Origin: Brachynemurus nebulosus | Taxonomy: Eukaryota > Arthropoda > Insecta > Neuroptera > Myrmeleontidae | Assembly (NCBI GenBank): GCA_035578155.1 | Contig: JAPWDM010000001.1 | Coordinates: forward strand, 74,284,062 to 74,348,061 | Direction: 5' to 3' | Length of the DNA stretch: 64,000 bases | Shown: positions 57,519-64,000 of the stretch, piece after piece | Layout: each line of letters begins with the position of its first letter | Numbering within the stretch: position 1 is the stretch's first letter | Translations under genes and position numbers: made by a program | The notes under the pieces: model-generated | What the model saw: the letters and a program-made list of their open reading frames with translations, nothing else | Databases searched by the model: none | What the model was told of the DNA's origin: nothing

Positions 57519-57850
57519 TTCGGTCGAACCGCACACTATTTCGGTCGAACCGCACACATTTTCGGTCGAACCGCACACTATTTCGGTCGAACCGCACACT
57601 ATTTCGGTCGAACCGCACACTATTTCGGTCGAACCGCACACTATTTCGGTCGAACCGCACACATTTTCGGTCGAACCGCACACATTTTCGGTTCAACCGC
57701 ACACTATTTCGGTCCAACCGCACACATTTTCGGTCGAACCGCACACTATTTCGGTCGAACCGCACACATTTTCGGTCCAACCGCACACTATTTCGGTCCA
57801 ACCGCACACGTTTTTGGTTGAACCGCACACTATTTCGGTCCAACCGCACT
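57519..57850 (+). repeat. 21-bp tandem array (about 16 units)
   Basis: The unit TTCGGTCGAACCGCACACTAT varies mainly at its last bases (ACTAT or CATTT) and at GTCGAA / GTCCAA / GTTCAA. Because 21 is a multiple of three, all frames stay open, giving long repetitive ORFs on both strands; I do not call these genes. Each unit centres on the near-palindrome CGGTCGAACCG, and the period is two helical turns, which fits a multi-site protein-binding array (promoter or replication control). It sits upstream of the 313-aa gene. Confidence 0.9.
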
Positions 57851-57854
57851 GCAT

Positions 57855-57905
57855 CAGTAGGTATGGGGCCACTTGGCAACGCAGTGTAATTGCCTATATT
57901 CAGGG
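57855..57905 (+). promoter_or_regulatory. Non-coding block shared with Polinton A
   Basis: Near-identical to 15735-15785 in AGTAGGTATGGGGCCA and TGTAATTGCCTATATTCAGG, in the same orientation, directly after the 21-bp array. It marks a conserved cis region between otherwise different elements. Confidence 0.55.
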
Positions 57906-58042
57906 GCAAGTATCTGAATATTGATGCTGAGTAAGTATAGTATCATCTAGCAATGAACTATATGTAAATGGTAAAATGAGTTAGTCTATTTCGGTTCGAA
58001 ACACAATGGTATTTCATATAGAAATAATCTATATGTTATAGA

Positions 58043-58735
58043 TCAGTTTTTAATTTGAATAAAGATATCGAAATTTTTACGATACCTTCCGCTATTCAAC
58101 TCACTGTCTTTATCTATAACCAAAAAGTTGAACCTTTCACGCCAACATTCATTGCAAATTTCTTTGAACTGATCGAATGACATGTCACTACCTACATGTT
58201 CTTGGAAAACGTGTTTGATATTAGTCAAATCTTGTTTAAATAAAACTATTAAATTAGCATTATCCCTAAGTAATTGTTTTGGTATGAAACTGTACGTCTG
58301 ACAAAGATAGAAGACTGAAACATCTTTATGACGCCCCATACTGAAATATGCTCTAATATTATTTTGTTTATCCGTTGCAACATCGTCAAATATAAAAATT
58401 GAATTATTTTTTACATCTTCTGGTGCTATAACATCATCATTATTAGAAAAAGTAAAATATCCTAAACCCCTTATCGGTTTGAGAACGCGTTTCAAATACT
58501 CATACTTTGGTTGACAGAGTGATTTTGAATAGAGATAAATATTTTCAAAACTTAATCCATTCGGATGTTCTAATAAATTTAATAAAATGCTAGTCTTGCC
58601 ACACCCCGAAGGACCAGAGATTATACATCTTATACTATTCGGTAATAAGGGGCCATGCTTTTTTTCAGCTAGTGTGATTGATACAAAATCCATATTTTTG
58701 ATTGGCAGTTCAACATCTTGTTTTACGAAACGCAT
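58043..58735 (-). CDS. DNA packaging ATPase (A32/FtsK-like)
   Basis: 230 codons, intact. Walker A GPSGCGKTS at residues 41-48, preceded by hydrophobic IRCIIS; Walker B IFIFDDV at 113-119; a downstream FYLCQTYSFIP block at the sensor position. Size and motif order match Polinton and nucleocytoplasmic-virus packaging ATPases, which drive genome entry into the capsid. It starts from a very short divergent promoter shared with the ORF at 58801. Confidence 0.92.
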   Translation of the reverse strand: MRFVKQDVELPIKNMDFVSITLAEKKHGPLLPNSIRCIISGPSGCGKTSILLNLLEHPNGLSFENIYLYSKSLCQPKYEYLKRVLKPIRGLGYFTFSNNDDVIAPEDVKNNSIFIFDDVATDKQNNIRAYFSMGRHKDVSVFYLCQTYSFIPKQLLRDNANLIVLFKQDLTNIKHVFQEHVGSDMSFDQFKEICNECWRERFNFLVIDKDSELNSGRYRKNFDIFIQIKN

Positions 58736-58800
58736 TTTTAACGCTACTGATTTATTATATAAGCGCTCAGCCCCTTATATACTTACGCGCAGTAGTCATC
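58736..58800. promoter_or_regulatory. Interlocked divergent promoter
   Basis: Only 65 bp separate two divergent ATGs. The plus-strand TATATAAG (58756-58763) is about 40 bp before 58801, and the minus-strand GTATATAAG (58774-58782) is about 40 bp before 58735, so each TATA box lies in the leader of the other gene. Confidence 0.5.
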
Positions 58801-59100
58801 ATGAATCACTACAGCGTGGATTGGCGCACCTTAGGTCTTGAATGTATACTCGTCAACAATGAATTTAATTGTTGCAGTGATCCACAAGTTACCGACAACA
58901 ATGAAATTAAATGGTTTAACGATTCTGATGAACCATTGTTGTCAATAACTTTTAATCATATTGAAAAGGATGATATTATGCATCTATGTATTATAATTTC
59001 TAATTGTTGTAAAAAGAGGATTTATTTGATTGAAAGTGATCAAAATTGTAAATTAGCTGTTCATGAAATTGATTCATTTCAATTTTTCATGAATCTATAA
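58801..59100 (+). CDS. Unknown small acidic ORF (99 aa)
   Basis: The ATG at 58801 follows a TATA box. The frame is open further upstream, but that part would run through the divergent promoter. The protein is acidic, Cys-containing (a CC pair near residue 22 and a CC near 65) and has a mix of short hydrophobic strands; it has no recognised domain. Its stop codon forms part of the TATA box of the next gene (TATAAATA, 59096-59103), so the units are packed tightly. Confidence 0.55.
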   Translation: MNHYSVDWRTLGLECILVNNEFNCCSDPQVTDNNEIKWFNDSDEPLLSITFNHIEKDDIMHLCIIISNCCKKRIYLIESDQNCKLAVHEIDSFQFFMNL

Positions 59101-59103
59101 ATA
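59096..59103 (+). promoter_or_regulatory. TATA box overlapping a stop codon
   Basis: TATAAATA contains the TAA of the preceding ORF. An insect-type initiator TCAGTT follows at 59128-59133. This is a likely promoter for the PLA2-protease segment. Confidence 0.6.
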
Positions 59104-59124
59104 GCTCGAATCAAATTTTATTAG

Positions 59125-59910
59125 CATTCAGTTCTAAAGTTACGTCACAACCGGCAACAACAACGAAGTGGTCGTGGACTTGTTAATTCATTAATTAACA
59201 AATTGCCATTTGAACTTCACATACCTGGCTATCAGTATTGTGGACCGGGTACAAAATTACAAGAAAGATTAGCAAGAGGTGATCCGGGGATCAATAAATT
59301 AGACGAAGCTTGTAAGGCACACGATATCGCTTACTCGCAAAGTAAAAATCTCCCTGATCGACATAAGGCAGATTTAATTTTAGCAAACGCAGCCTGGGAT
59401 CGAGTTAAATCTTCAGACGCAAAATTTGGTGAAAAAGCTGCTGCGTGGGCCGTAACAAACGCAATGAAAGCTAAAGTAAAACTTGGTATGGGTGTGAACA
59501 AAAAGGCTACACTCGGTCAAGTGCGACGAAGTGTACGCGGTACCGTTAAAAAATTAAAACGTGAACCAATTAATAATGCTGTAAAGCTTGCTCTTAAAGC
59601 GGCTAAAGTTGCAGCTAGGGGTAAAAAAATTAAAACACCACGTATTATTCCAATACCTAAAACGGGTGGTGTTCTACCACTTTTACCAATTTTTGCGGCA
59701 CTTTCGGCAGCCGGTGCGCTAGCCGGGGGTGCATCAGGAATTGCGAAAGCTATTAATGATGCTAAAGCGGCACAAAAACAGTTGAATGAAAGTGAACGCC
59801 ATAACCGAACGATGGAGGCTATTGCTATACGTAATGGCCGGGGTTTGTATATAAAACCATATAGAAAAGGATTAGGATTATACTTGCAACCGTATCCAAA
59901 AAACTTATAA
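59125..59910 (+). CDS. PLA2-domain capsid protein (parvovirus VP1-like domain)
   Basis: The open frame begins after a TAG at 59122-59124. The domain starts at about 59170 (RGLVNSLINKLPFELH), followed by the Ca-binding loop YCGPGTKL and the catalytic His-Asp dyad in ACKAHDIAYSQ, all present as in phospholipase A2 domains of parvovirus capsids. A basic central region and a Gly/Ala-rich hydrophobic segment (LLPIFAALSAAGALAGG) follow, then a GLYIKPYRKGLGLYLQPY end. Such proteins help particles cross membranes (family knowledge). No ATG occurs before the domain: the first in-frame TTG (59203) already lies inside it. A non-ATG start, an upstream exon, or a lost start are all possible. Its stop overlaps the next ATG by one base (TAATG). 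Confidence 0.85.
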   Translation, partial: HSVLKLRHNRQQQRSGRGLVNSLINKLPFELHIPGYQYCGPGTKLQERLARGDPGINKLDEACKAHDIAYSQSKNLPDRHKADLILANAAWDRVKSSDAKFGEKAAAWAVTNAMKAKVKLGMGVNKKATLGQVRRSVRGTVKKLKREPINNAVKLALKAAKVAARGKKIKTPRIIPIPKTGGVLPLLPIFAALSAAGALAGGASGIAKAINDAKAAQKQLNESERHNRTMEAIAIRNGRGLYIKPYRKGLGLYLQPYPKNL

Positions 59911-60290
59911 TGAAATTGCCCGAGCGGGCACTAACAGATAGAGATTTACGTAAATATGCGAAATATTTACCCCATTTTCGTGGTGTATTTATGCGTGATA
60001 ATTTACCCAAACGTGGACCGTGGTATAATGAATGCGGTATTTTAAATTTAGATAGTTCTACCGGACCTGGTACTCATTGGACCTGTTACTGGAAAAATGG
60101 TAATCAGGTAGATTATTTTGATAGTTTTGGTAATTTAAAACCACCGCTTGAAGTGGCTCGCTACCTCAGTGGAAACAATATTACATACAATTATAATAAA
60201 TATCAAGATTACAATTCCTATAAATGTGGTCATTTATGTTTGGAGTTTCTTTATAATAAATATTACGGTGATGGTGATAAATATTTATAA
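59910..60290 (+). CDS. Adenain-like cysteine protease (capsid maturation)
   Basis: 126 codons, intact. Catalytic residues are visible as H56 (GTHWTCYW), D71 (YFDSFG), Q99 and C106 (YKCGHLCLEF), with the Gln-x6-Cys spacing of adenovirus proteases. It processes capsid precursors in Polintons and adenoviruses (family knowledge). The ATG overlaps the previous stop as TAATG, so termination-reinitiation is likely. Somewhat shorter than adenovirus proteases. Confidence 0.93.
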   Translation: MKLPERALTDRDLRKYAKYLPHFRGVFMRDNLPKRGPWYNECGILNLDSSTGPGTHWTCYWKNGNQVDYFDSFGNLKPPLEVARYLSGNNITYNYNKYQDYNSYKCGHLCLEFLYNKYYGDGDKYL

Positions 60291-60293
60291 AAG
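60285..60293 (+). promoter_or_regulatory. TATA-like box overlapping the protease stop
   Basis: TTATAAAAG contains the TAA stop of the protease gene and lies about 20 bp before the minor capsid ATG at 60310. Confidence 0.4.
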
Positions 60294-60309
60294 AAATCAA
60301 CGCTCACGT

Positions 60310-60906
60310 ATGTTTGTCATTTCGAAAGACGAAGTCATGGCGTTCACATTAACTTTGTCGGGAAATACTTCTATACTCACTGCACACTATTTTCCGGCAA
60401 TTCAACTTAGAAATCAATATGAGTGTGCTCTATTAGATTTCCAAGTATACAATTCAATTCCTAACGTAACTGCTAAAAATAATTTATTACATTACGGTGA
60501 TAATGATGTAATATCATTTCCTACCGGCACCTTTGAAATAGATGATTTAGCTACATATATAAACAAAACTATTTACAACAAGTATGGTAATATAATATAT
60601 AACAACGAAAATGATAAACCATACATACATCTAAGGGCTAATAATAACACACTCAAATGCGAAATAATTAGCAATAAAGCTATTGATTTCACTAAACCTA
60701 ATACAATTGGTTCACTTTTAGGGTTTACTAAACGGATATTGGAACCAAACAAACTTCACTCATCTAATGAGCCTGTTAGTATTATGAAGGTGAATGCAAT
60801 ACGCATTGAATCTAATATTACGAGTAATGCTTATATGAATGGTATGCTAGCTCACACACTTCACGAATTTTCACCTCTTGTTGCGCCAGGGTATAAAATA
60901 GTTTAG
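60310..60906 (+). CDS. Minor capsid (penton-like) protein, cut by a TAG
   Basis: ATG at 60310; a second Met (60337, MAFTLTLSG) is the other likely start. The frame gives 198 residues with beta-rich, jelly-roll-like sequence (LRNQYECALLDFQVYNSIPN, NTIGSLLGF) before a TAG at 60904-60906. Beyond the TAG the same frame continues to 61046 with a further conserved block (NIIYSPVTVRELTSLSLKIV, DQDGDLV, GETITVRLHL), so about 46 residues are lost unless the stop is read through. Both arms of Polinton A have GAA at this place. The next gene starts inside the lost tail. Confidence 0.8.
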   Translation: MFVISKDEVMAFTLTLSGNTSILTAHYFPAIQLRNQYECALLDFQVYNSIPNVTAKNNLLHYGDNDVISFPTGTFEIDDLATYINKTIYNKYGNIIYNNENDKPYIHLRANNNTLKCEIISNKAIDFTKPNTIGSLLGFTKRILEPNKLHSSNEPVSIMKVNAIRIESNITSNAYMNGMLAHTLHEFSPLVAPGYKIV

Positions 60907-61046
60907 GTACCGCGAAATATAATCTATTCACCAGTAACCGTTAGAGAGTTAACATCTCTTTCGTTGAAAATTGTCGATCAAGACGGTGATTTGGTTGACT
61001 TTCGCGGTGAAACAATCACAGTACGTTTGCATTTGAGACCATGTTA
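60907..61046 (+). pseudogene. Orphaned C-terminal tail of the minor capsid gene
   Basis: In frame with the preceding gene and ending at a TAA that overlaps the ATG of the small basic ORF (61041). Its coding pattern is well preserved apart from the TAG, so the mutation is recent or the stop is tolerated. Confidence 0.65.
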
Positions 61047-61232
61047 ATTTACAATCTGGAGCAACCCGCCGCTAGGCTATATAATAGAGCGTTTTTACAG
61101 CCTGAGCTCATTCAGTTGAATACCATTAAACGTAAAGCATTTAAGCAACAGCGTATTTCACCTGAACGTTTAGCATTTCTTGAAGCATTGGGTCACAAAG
61201 TTAAAAGAAAATGGTATACAGCGACGTATTAA
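61041..61232 (+). CDS. Small basic protein (63 aa) between the capsid genes
   Basis: ATG frame with a basic C-terminal half (NTIKRKAFKQQRISPERLAF, LGHKVKRKW). It overlaps the minor capsid tail upstream and the major capsid start downstream by 22 bp. Homologues lie open in both arms of Polinton A even though the capsid genes there are gone. The charge and place between capsid genes suggest a DNA-condensing or assembly factor, like small core proteins of adenoviruses; this is inference. Confidence 0.65.
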   Translation: MLIYNLEQPAARLYNRAFLQPELIQLNTIKRKAFKQQRISPERLAFLEALGHKVKRKWYTATY

Positions 61233-62404
61233 ATATTCCTGGTGGCTCACAAATTGATGATAGCATTACGAACTTTGAATATCATACATATGCGCCCTTT
61301 TTACGATCCTTTAAGAATAATGACGAAGTTAGAATATTAATTCAAAACCAGGACTTGTACATTTTACCTAGTGAAAGTTTTATTTACATTGAGGGGAAAA
61401 TTTTAAATAATGAAAATGCCGTTCCAGATATAAAATTGGTTAATAATTGTATTGCCTTTCTATTCGATGAAATTAGATATGAATTAAATGGGGTTGAACT
61501 TGAACGTGTTAGGTATGTTGGTCTAACATCGACATTGAAAAATTATTTATCGTTAAACGATGATGAGAGTAAACAATTACTAAATGCTGGTTGGTCGATT
61601 GATAATGATTGTACAATAAAATTACCACAAGCCAACTTTAACTTTTGCATTCCGCTTAGAAAATTATTGGGATTCGCTGAGGATTACGGAAAAATTATGT
61701 TAAACGCAAAGCATGAATTAATTCTTATTCGTGCACGAACTGACAACGATGTAATTGTTTCAGAATCGGATTCGTTAAAATTTGAAATAAATAAACTCGA
61801 ATGGCGTGTTCCACATGTAACTGTATCAGATGAAATTAAATTATCACTGCTAAAATATGTTGAAAAAGCTGAACCTACACAGATTAGTTTTAGAGCGTGG
61901 GAAACTTATATTCAACCTGCATTACCCACTACACAACAAAACACTTGGGTTGTAAAAACAACTACACAGCTAGAAAAACCGCGATATATCATTTTCGCTT
62001 TACAGAAAAAGGATAAAAATGTTTCTAAGTTTGATCATTGTGATTTAAATAATTTCAAAGTTTACCTAAATTCACAAGTGTACCCTTATGATGATTTGAA
62101 TATTAAATTTGATATTAATCAGTATGCAATACTTTATGATATGTATACCCGCTTTCAATCCTCATACTATCATCGTTCCAATGAACCGCTCTTAAATTGG
62201 GAAAATTTTAAAACTATAGCTCCGATAGTTTTTATCGATTGCTCACATCAAAATGAGTCACTGAAAAGCGGTTCAGTTGATGTTCGTTTAGAATTTAAAT
62301 GTAATAAAGATATTCCGGCTGGTACGACAGCAATAGCCATTTTAGTTCATGATGTCATTTTCGAATACATTCCACTAACTAACCTGGTTAAAAAGTATAC
62401 CTAA
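61211..62404 (+). CDS. Major capsid protein (double jelly roll)
   Basis: 397 codons, intact. The N-terminus has the typical LNIPGGSQIDDSITNFEYHT block, followed by FIYIEGKI and a LFDEIRYELNGVELE block, and the C-terminus has GSVDVRLEFKCN and ILVHDVIFEYIPL. It matches the hexon-like double jelly-roll capsid proteins of Polintons (family knowledge), though at the short end in length. The ATG overlaps the small basic ORF. A fragment of a relative with the same C-terminal block is preserved at 4671-4832. Confidence 0.9.
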   Translation: MVYSDVLNIPGGSQIDDSITNFEYHTYAPFLRSFKNNDEVRILIQNQDLYILPSESFIYIEGKILNNENAVPDIKLVNNCIAFLFDEIRYELNGVELERVRYVGLTSTLKNYLSLNDDESKQLLNAGWSIDNDCTIKLPQANFNFCIPLRKLLGFAEDYGKIMLNAKHELILIRARTDNDVIVSESDSLKFEINKLEWRVPHVTVSDEIKLSLLKYVEKAEPTQISFRAWETYIQPALPTTQQNTWVVKTTTQLEKPRYIIFALQKKDKNVSKFDHCDLNNFKVYLNSQVYPYDDLNIKFDINQYAILYDMYTRFQSSYYHRSNEPLLNWENFKTIAPIVFIDCSHQNESLKSGSVDVRLEFKCNKDIPAGTTAIAILVHDVIFEYIPLTNLVKKYT

Positions 62405-62428
62405 TTACCCCCACCACTTTTAATTATT

Positions 62429-62468
62429 CTATATAAAGTTGTGGATTGTGTGAATAATTTCAGTTCTA
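62429..62468 (+). promoter_or_regulatory. TATA and initiator before the 161-aa gene
   Basis: TCTATATAAAG, then about 30 bp on TTTCAGTTCT; strongly conserved in both arms of Polinton A. Confidence 0.6.
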
Positions 62469-62483
62469 CGGTGGCGGTAAAAA

Positions 62484-62969
62484 ATGGCGTTTCTTGACAT
62501 ACAAGGCTATCAAGGAGCTAACAACGAATTTTATTTTAAAGAAGTTGGTATTGCTGCAGAAAATTCGGATGATATATTACATCTTATATTCGACGCACCG
62601 TTTGATTTCAACGAGTTGCCGAAGAAATATCAACGAGTAGCCAGTTGGCTTTACCGAAATTGGCATGGGATACCTTGGTCGTATGGATTTATTCCATACA
62701 AAAAACTTCATACCATATTGAAACCTATATTAAAGAAGTATGATGTTATATACGTCAAGGGTGGTGAAAAGAAGAAATGGATATCAAGTTTGTTTGATAG
62801 TACCGAAAACCAGCCGTGGATTCTGAATTTGGAAGAAATATTTGATGTACCGAAGATTTCCATTCTGCGAGATGAATATTATTCAAGACGCTGTATGCTT
62901 CATTCAGATAAAATTTGTTCATTAGAAAATTGTATTCTTTTAAAAAATTTTTATATGGAAAATAAATAG
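62484..62969 (+). CDS. Polinton right-end protein (161 aa)
   Basis: Intact and led by a well-conserved TATA/initiator, so it has its own promoter. Conserved blocks: DIQGYQ, EFYFKE, FDAPFDFNELPKKYQR, WLYRNWHGIPW, VIYVKGGEKKKW, LEEIFDVPKI, and a Cys/His tail (RRCMLHSDKICSLEN). The protein at 4106-4618 shares these with strong divergence but an open frame, and both arms of Polinton A have deleted copies. The D-x-QG start and IY-x-KG block recall RNase H-fold exonucleases with incomplete acidic residues. Function unknown. Confidence 0.75.
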   Translation: MAFLDIQGYQGANNEFYFKEVGIAAENSDDILHLIFDAPFDFNELPKKYQRVASWLYRNWHGIPWSYGFIPYKKLHTILKPILKKYDVIYVKGGEKKKWISSLFDSTENQPWILNLEEIFDVPKISILRDEYYSRRCMLHSDKICSLENCILLKNFYMENK

Positions 62970-63772
62970 ATTTTAAGTAATATATAGATTTAAGCAATTT
63001 AATTTTTTGTATACATATTCTATAAATAAAATTAAAAAAAAAAAAATTATGTGCGTTTTATTTAATTATTACCCTGAATTCCCCTATTTTTTACAGGAAG
63101 AAGTTACTTTCGTTAACCTATAAAAGTATTGAAAAAAAATCTTATTTATTATTCTAATTGAAAAGCATATTTCATGATACACCCTGTATAAGAATACACC
63201 CGTACACATGCATTTGTATATTATAATTATATTATGTATTTGTGATGTAAGTTTTAAGATGATATTCTATAAATTTTTTACCTCAAAACTACTATTTTAT
63301 AAAAAAATTTAGCAAATCTTAATGCTGTTATAATTTTTACATTAAACAACATAGTTAAACTATAGTATACATATTAAGAAATAATCCAGGTATTTATTGT
63401 ACAGTAATATATACGAATTTATTTGCAAACATATTATTTTTTTGCTAATTAAGCAAATATTTTCCCAATGCTGATAAAAGTGATAAATTATTTTAGTTAG
63501 ATTTTGTTGACATAAAGACTACAATCATTTACTAGAATTTATAAAATTAAAATTAAATAGCGATTTATTCTTTTACTATACAGGGGTGTATACATAATAT
63601 ACAGGTGTGTAGATATTAAGATAATTTTCATTTGATTTATAAATTATGCTGGAAATACTCAAATTTTTAAATGAGGTTTTACAATCTGATTTCAAGGTCT
63701 GCTAAAATAAACATTCAGCTAAAACAAACATTTAGATATTGGTTCTTTGTTTATTTTAAAACTGATAAAAAT
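62970..63772. other. Non-coding 3' region of Polinton B
   Basis: AT-rich, with AATAAA just after the gene (about 63024). Much of it aligns with the arms of Polinton A (18020-18830). No gene is seen. Confidence 0.6.
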
Positions 63773-64000
63773 TCCTGGAACTGACAAGTTGAGACTTGCT
63801 TTTAAATAAAAATCCTCTCTGACTATGATGCAAACATATTATGAAATTACATCATCCTAAGTCAGCTAAAAAATCTTAAATAAACAAACACAAGCCGTAT
63901 AAAGTCACGAGTTTTTATTAAATAAACAAATTAATCTTATAAAGACTTGACTCATATACAAAAAAAAAACCTCAAGTACAATTGACACCAAAATTTCCGG
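63773..64000 (-). repeat. Right terminal inverted repeat of Polinton B, truncated by the window
   Basis: Inverted match to 49470-49697 with a few substitutions and indels (for example GACTTTATACGG-type and CTGACTTAGGATGATGTAAT blocks). About 970 bp and the element end lie outside. Confidence 0.9.

Larger units (their letters stand above)
48503..64000. mobile_element. Polinton B: near-complete Polinton/adintovirus-like element
   Basis: From a left TIR start (AGTAACTTGAACCCC) to beyond the window. It has the full Polinton set: protein-primed PolB, retroviral-type integrase, packaging ATPase, adenain-like protease, PLA2-domain capsid protein, minor and major capsid proteins. The visible right TIR (63773-64000) matches left positions 49470-49697 inverted, so about 970 bp more are expected, giving about 16.5 kb. 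Most frames are intact, which implies recent insertion. Defects visible: a TAG in the minor capsid gene and no ATG for the PLA2 protein. The left boundary is estimated by alignment with Polinton A, and its target duplication cannot be checked here. Confidence 0.9.

Noticed and set aside
57519..57850. CRISPR-like array or long repetitive protein genes on both strands
   Set aside because: Units are contiguous without spacers, and open frames in all phases follow from the 21-bp period, not from coding.
58702..58800. N-terminal extension of the 99-aa ORF
   Set aside because: The extension overlaps the ATPase gene and the TATA boxes; the ATG at 58801 sits at the expected distance from a TATA box.

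Overview
This window is AT-rich eukaryotic DNA. GT-AG introns, degenerate CCTAA (TTAGG-type) interstitial repeats and the mix of Tc1/mariner, pogo, hAT and TTAA-site transposons suggest an arthropod, most likely an insect; the species cannot be told. Almost everything recognisable is mobile DNA. The only hint of a host gene is one exon at 25728-25812 that could encode a signal peptide. I found no rRNA, tRNA or CRISPR array.

The main feature is a nearly complete Polinton/Maverick (adintovirus-like) element, called B here, from about 48503 past the window end. After a long terminal inverted repeat (TIR) it carries a protein-primed family B DNA polymerase with one intron, an unknown zinc-binding protein, a chromodomain integrase, a fibre-like coiled-coil ORF, a conserved 313-aa protein, a 21-bp tandem array, a packaging ATPase, a small ORF, a PLA2-domain capsid protein, an adenain-like protease, a minor capsid protein broken by a TAG, a small basic ORF, the major capsid protein and a 161-aa protein. 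The right TIR begins at about 63773 and runs off the window.

A second Polinton, A (10363-19933), has a 6-bp target duplication (TACCTG) and an empty-site paralogue at 32676-32681. It is not a simple decayed copy. Its two arms are inverted duplicates of a Polinton right end (minor-capsid tail, small basic ORF, deleted 161-aa gene, TIR) and share the same deletions. They surround a 3-kb core with four apparently intact plus-strand ORFs: a tandemly duplicated Cys-rich protein, an OB-fold-like protein and a zinc-finger protein related to the 313-aa protein of B. The layout resembles a copy-back defective viral genome. A third relic, C (4106-4832, minus strand), keeps an MCP C-terminal fragment followed by an intact 170-aa relative of the 161-aa gene.

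Insertions are deeply nested. A probable LINE RT (9715-10020, resuming at about 21110) was interrupted by DNA including a TTAA-flanked element (X). X copy 1 was split by Polinton A, whose left arm was later split by a hAT-type element. A second X copy (31541-32818), itself carrying another TTAA element, sits in a minus-strand LINE. The rest of the window holds foldback elements (260-2906, 26871-29050, 36534-37956), transposase relics, a 120-bp satellite with dimeric higher-order structure (41700-43975) and TA microsatellites.
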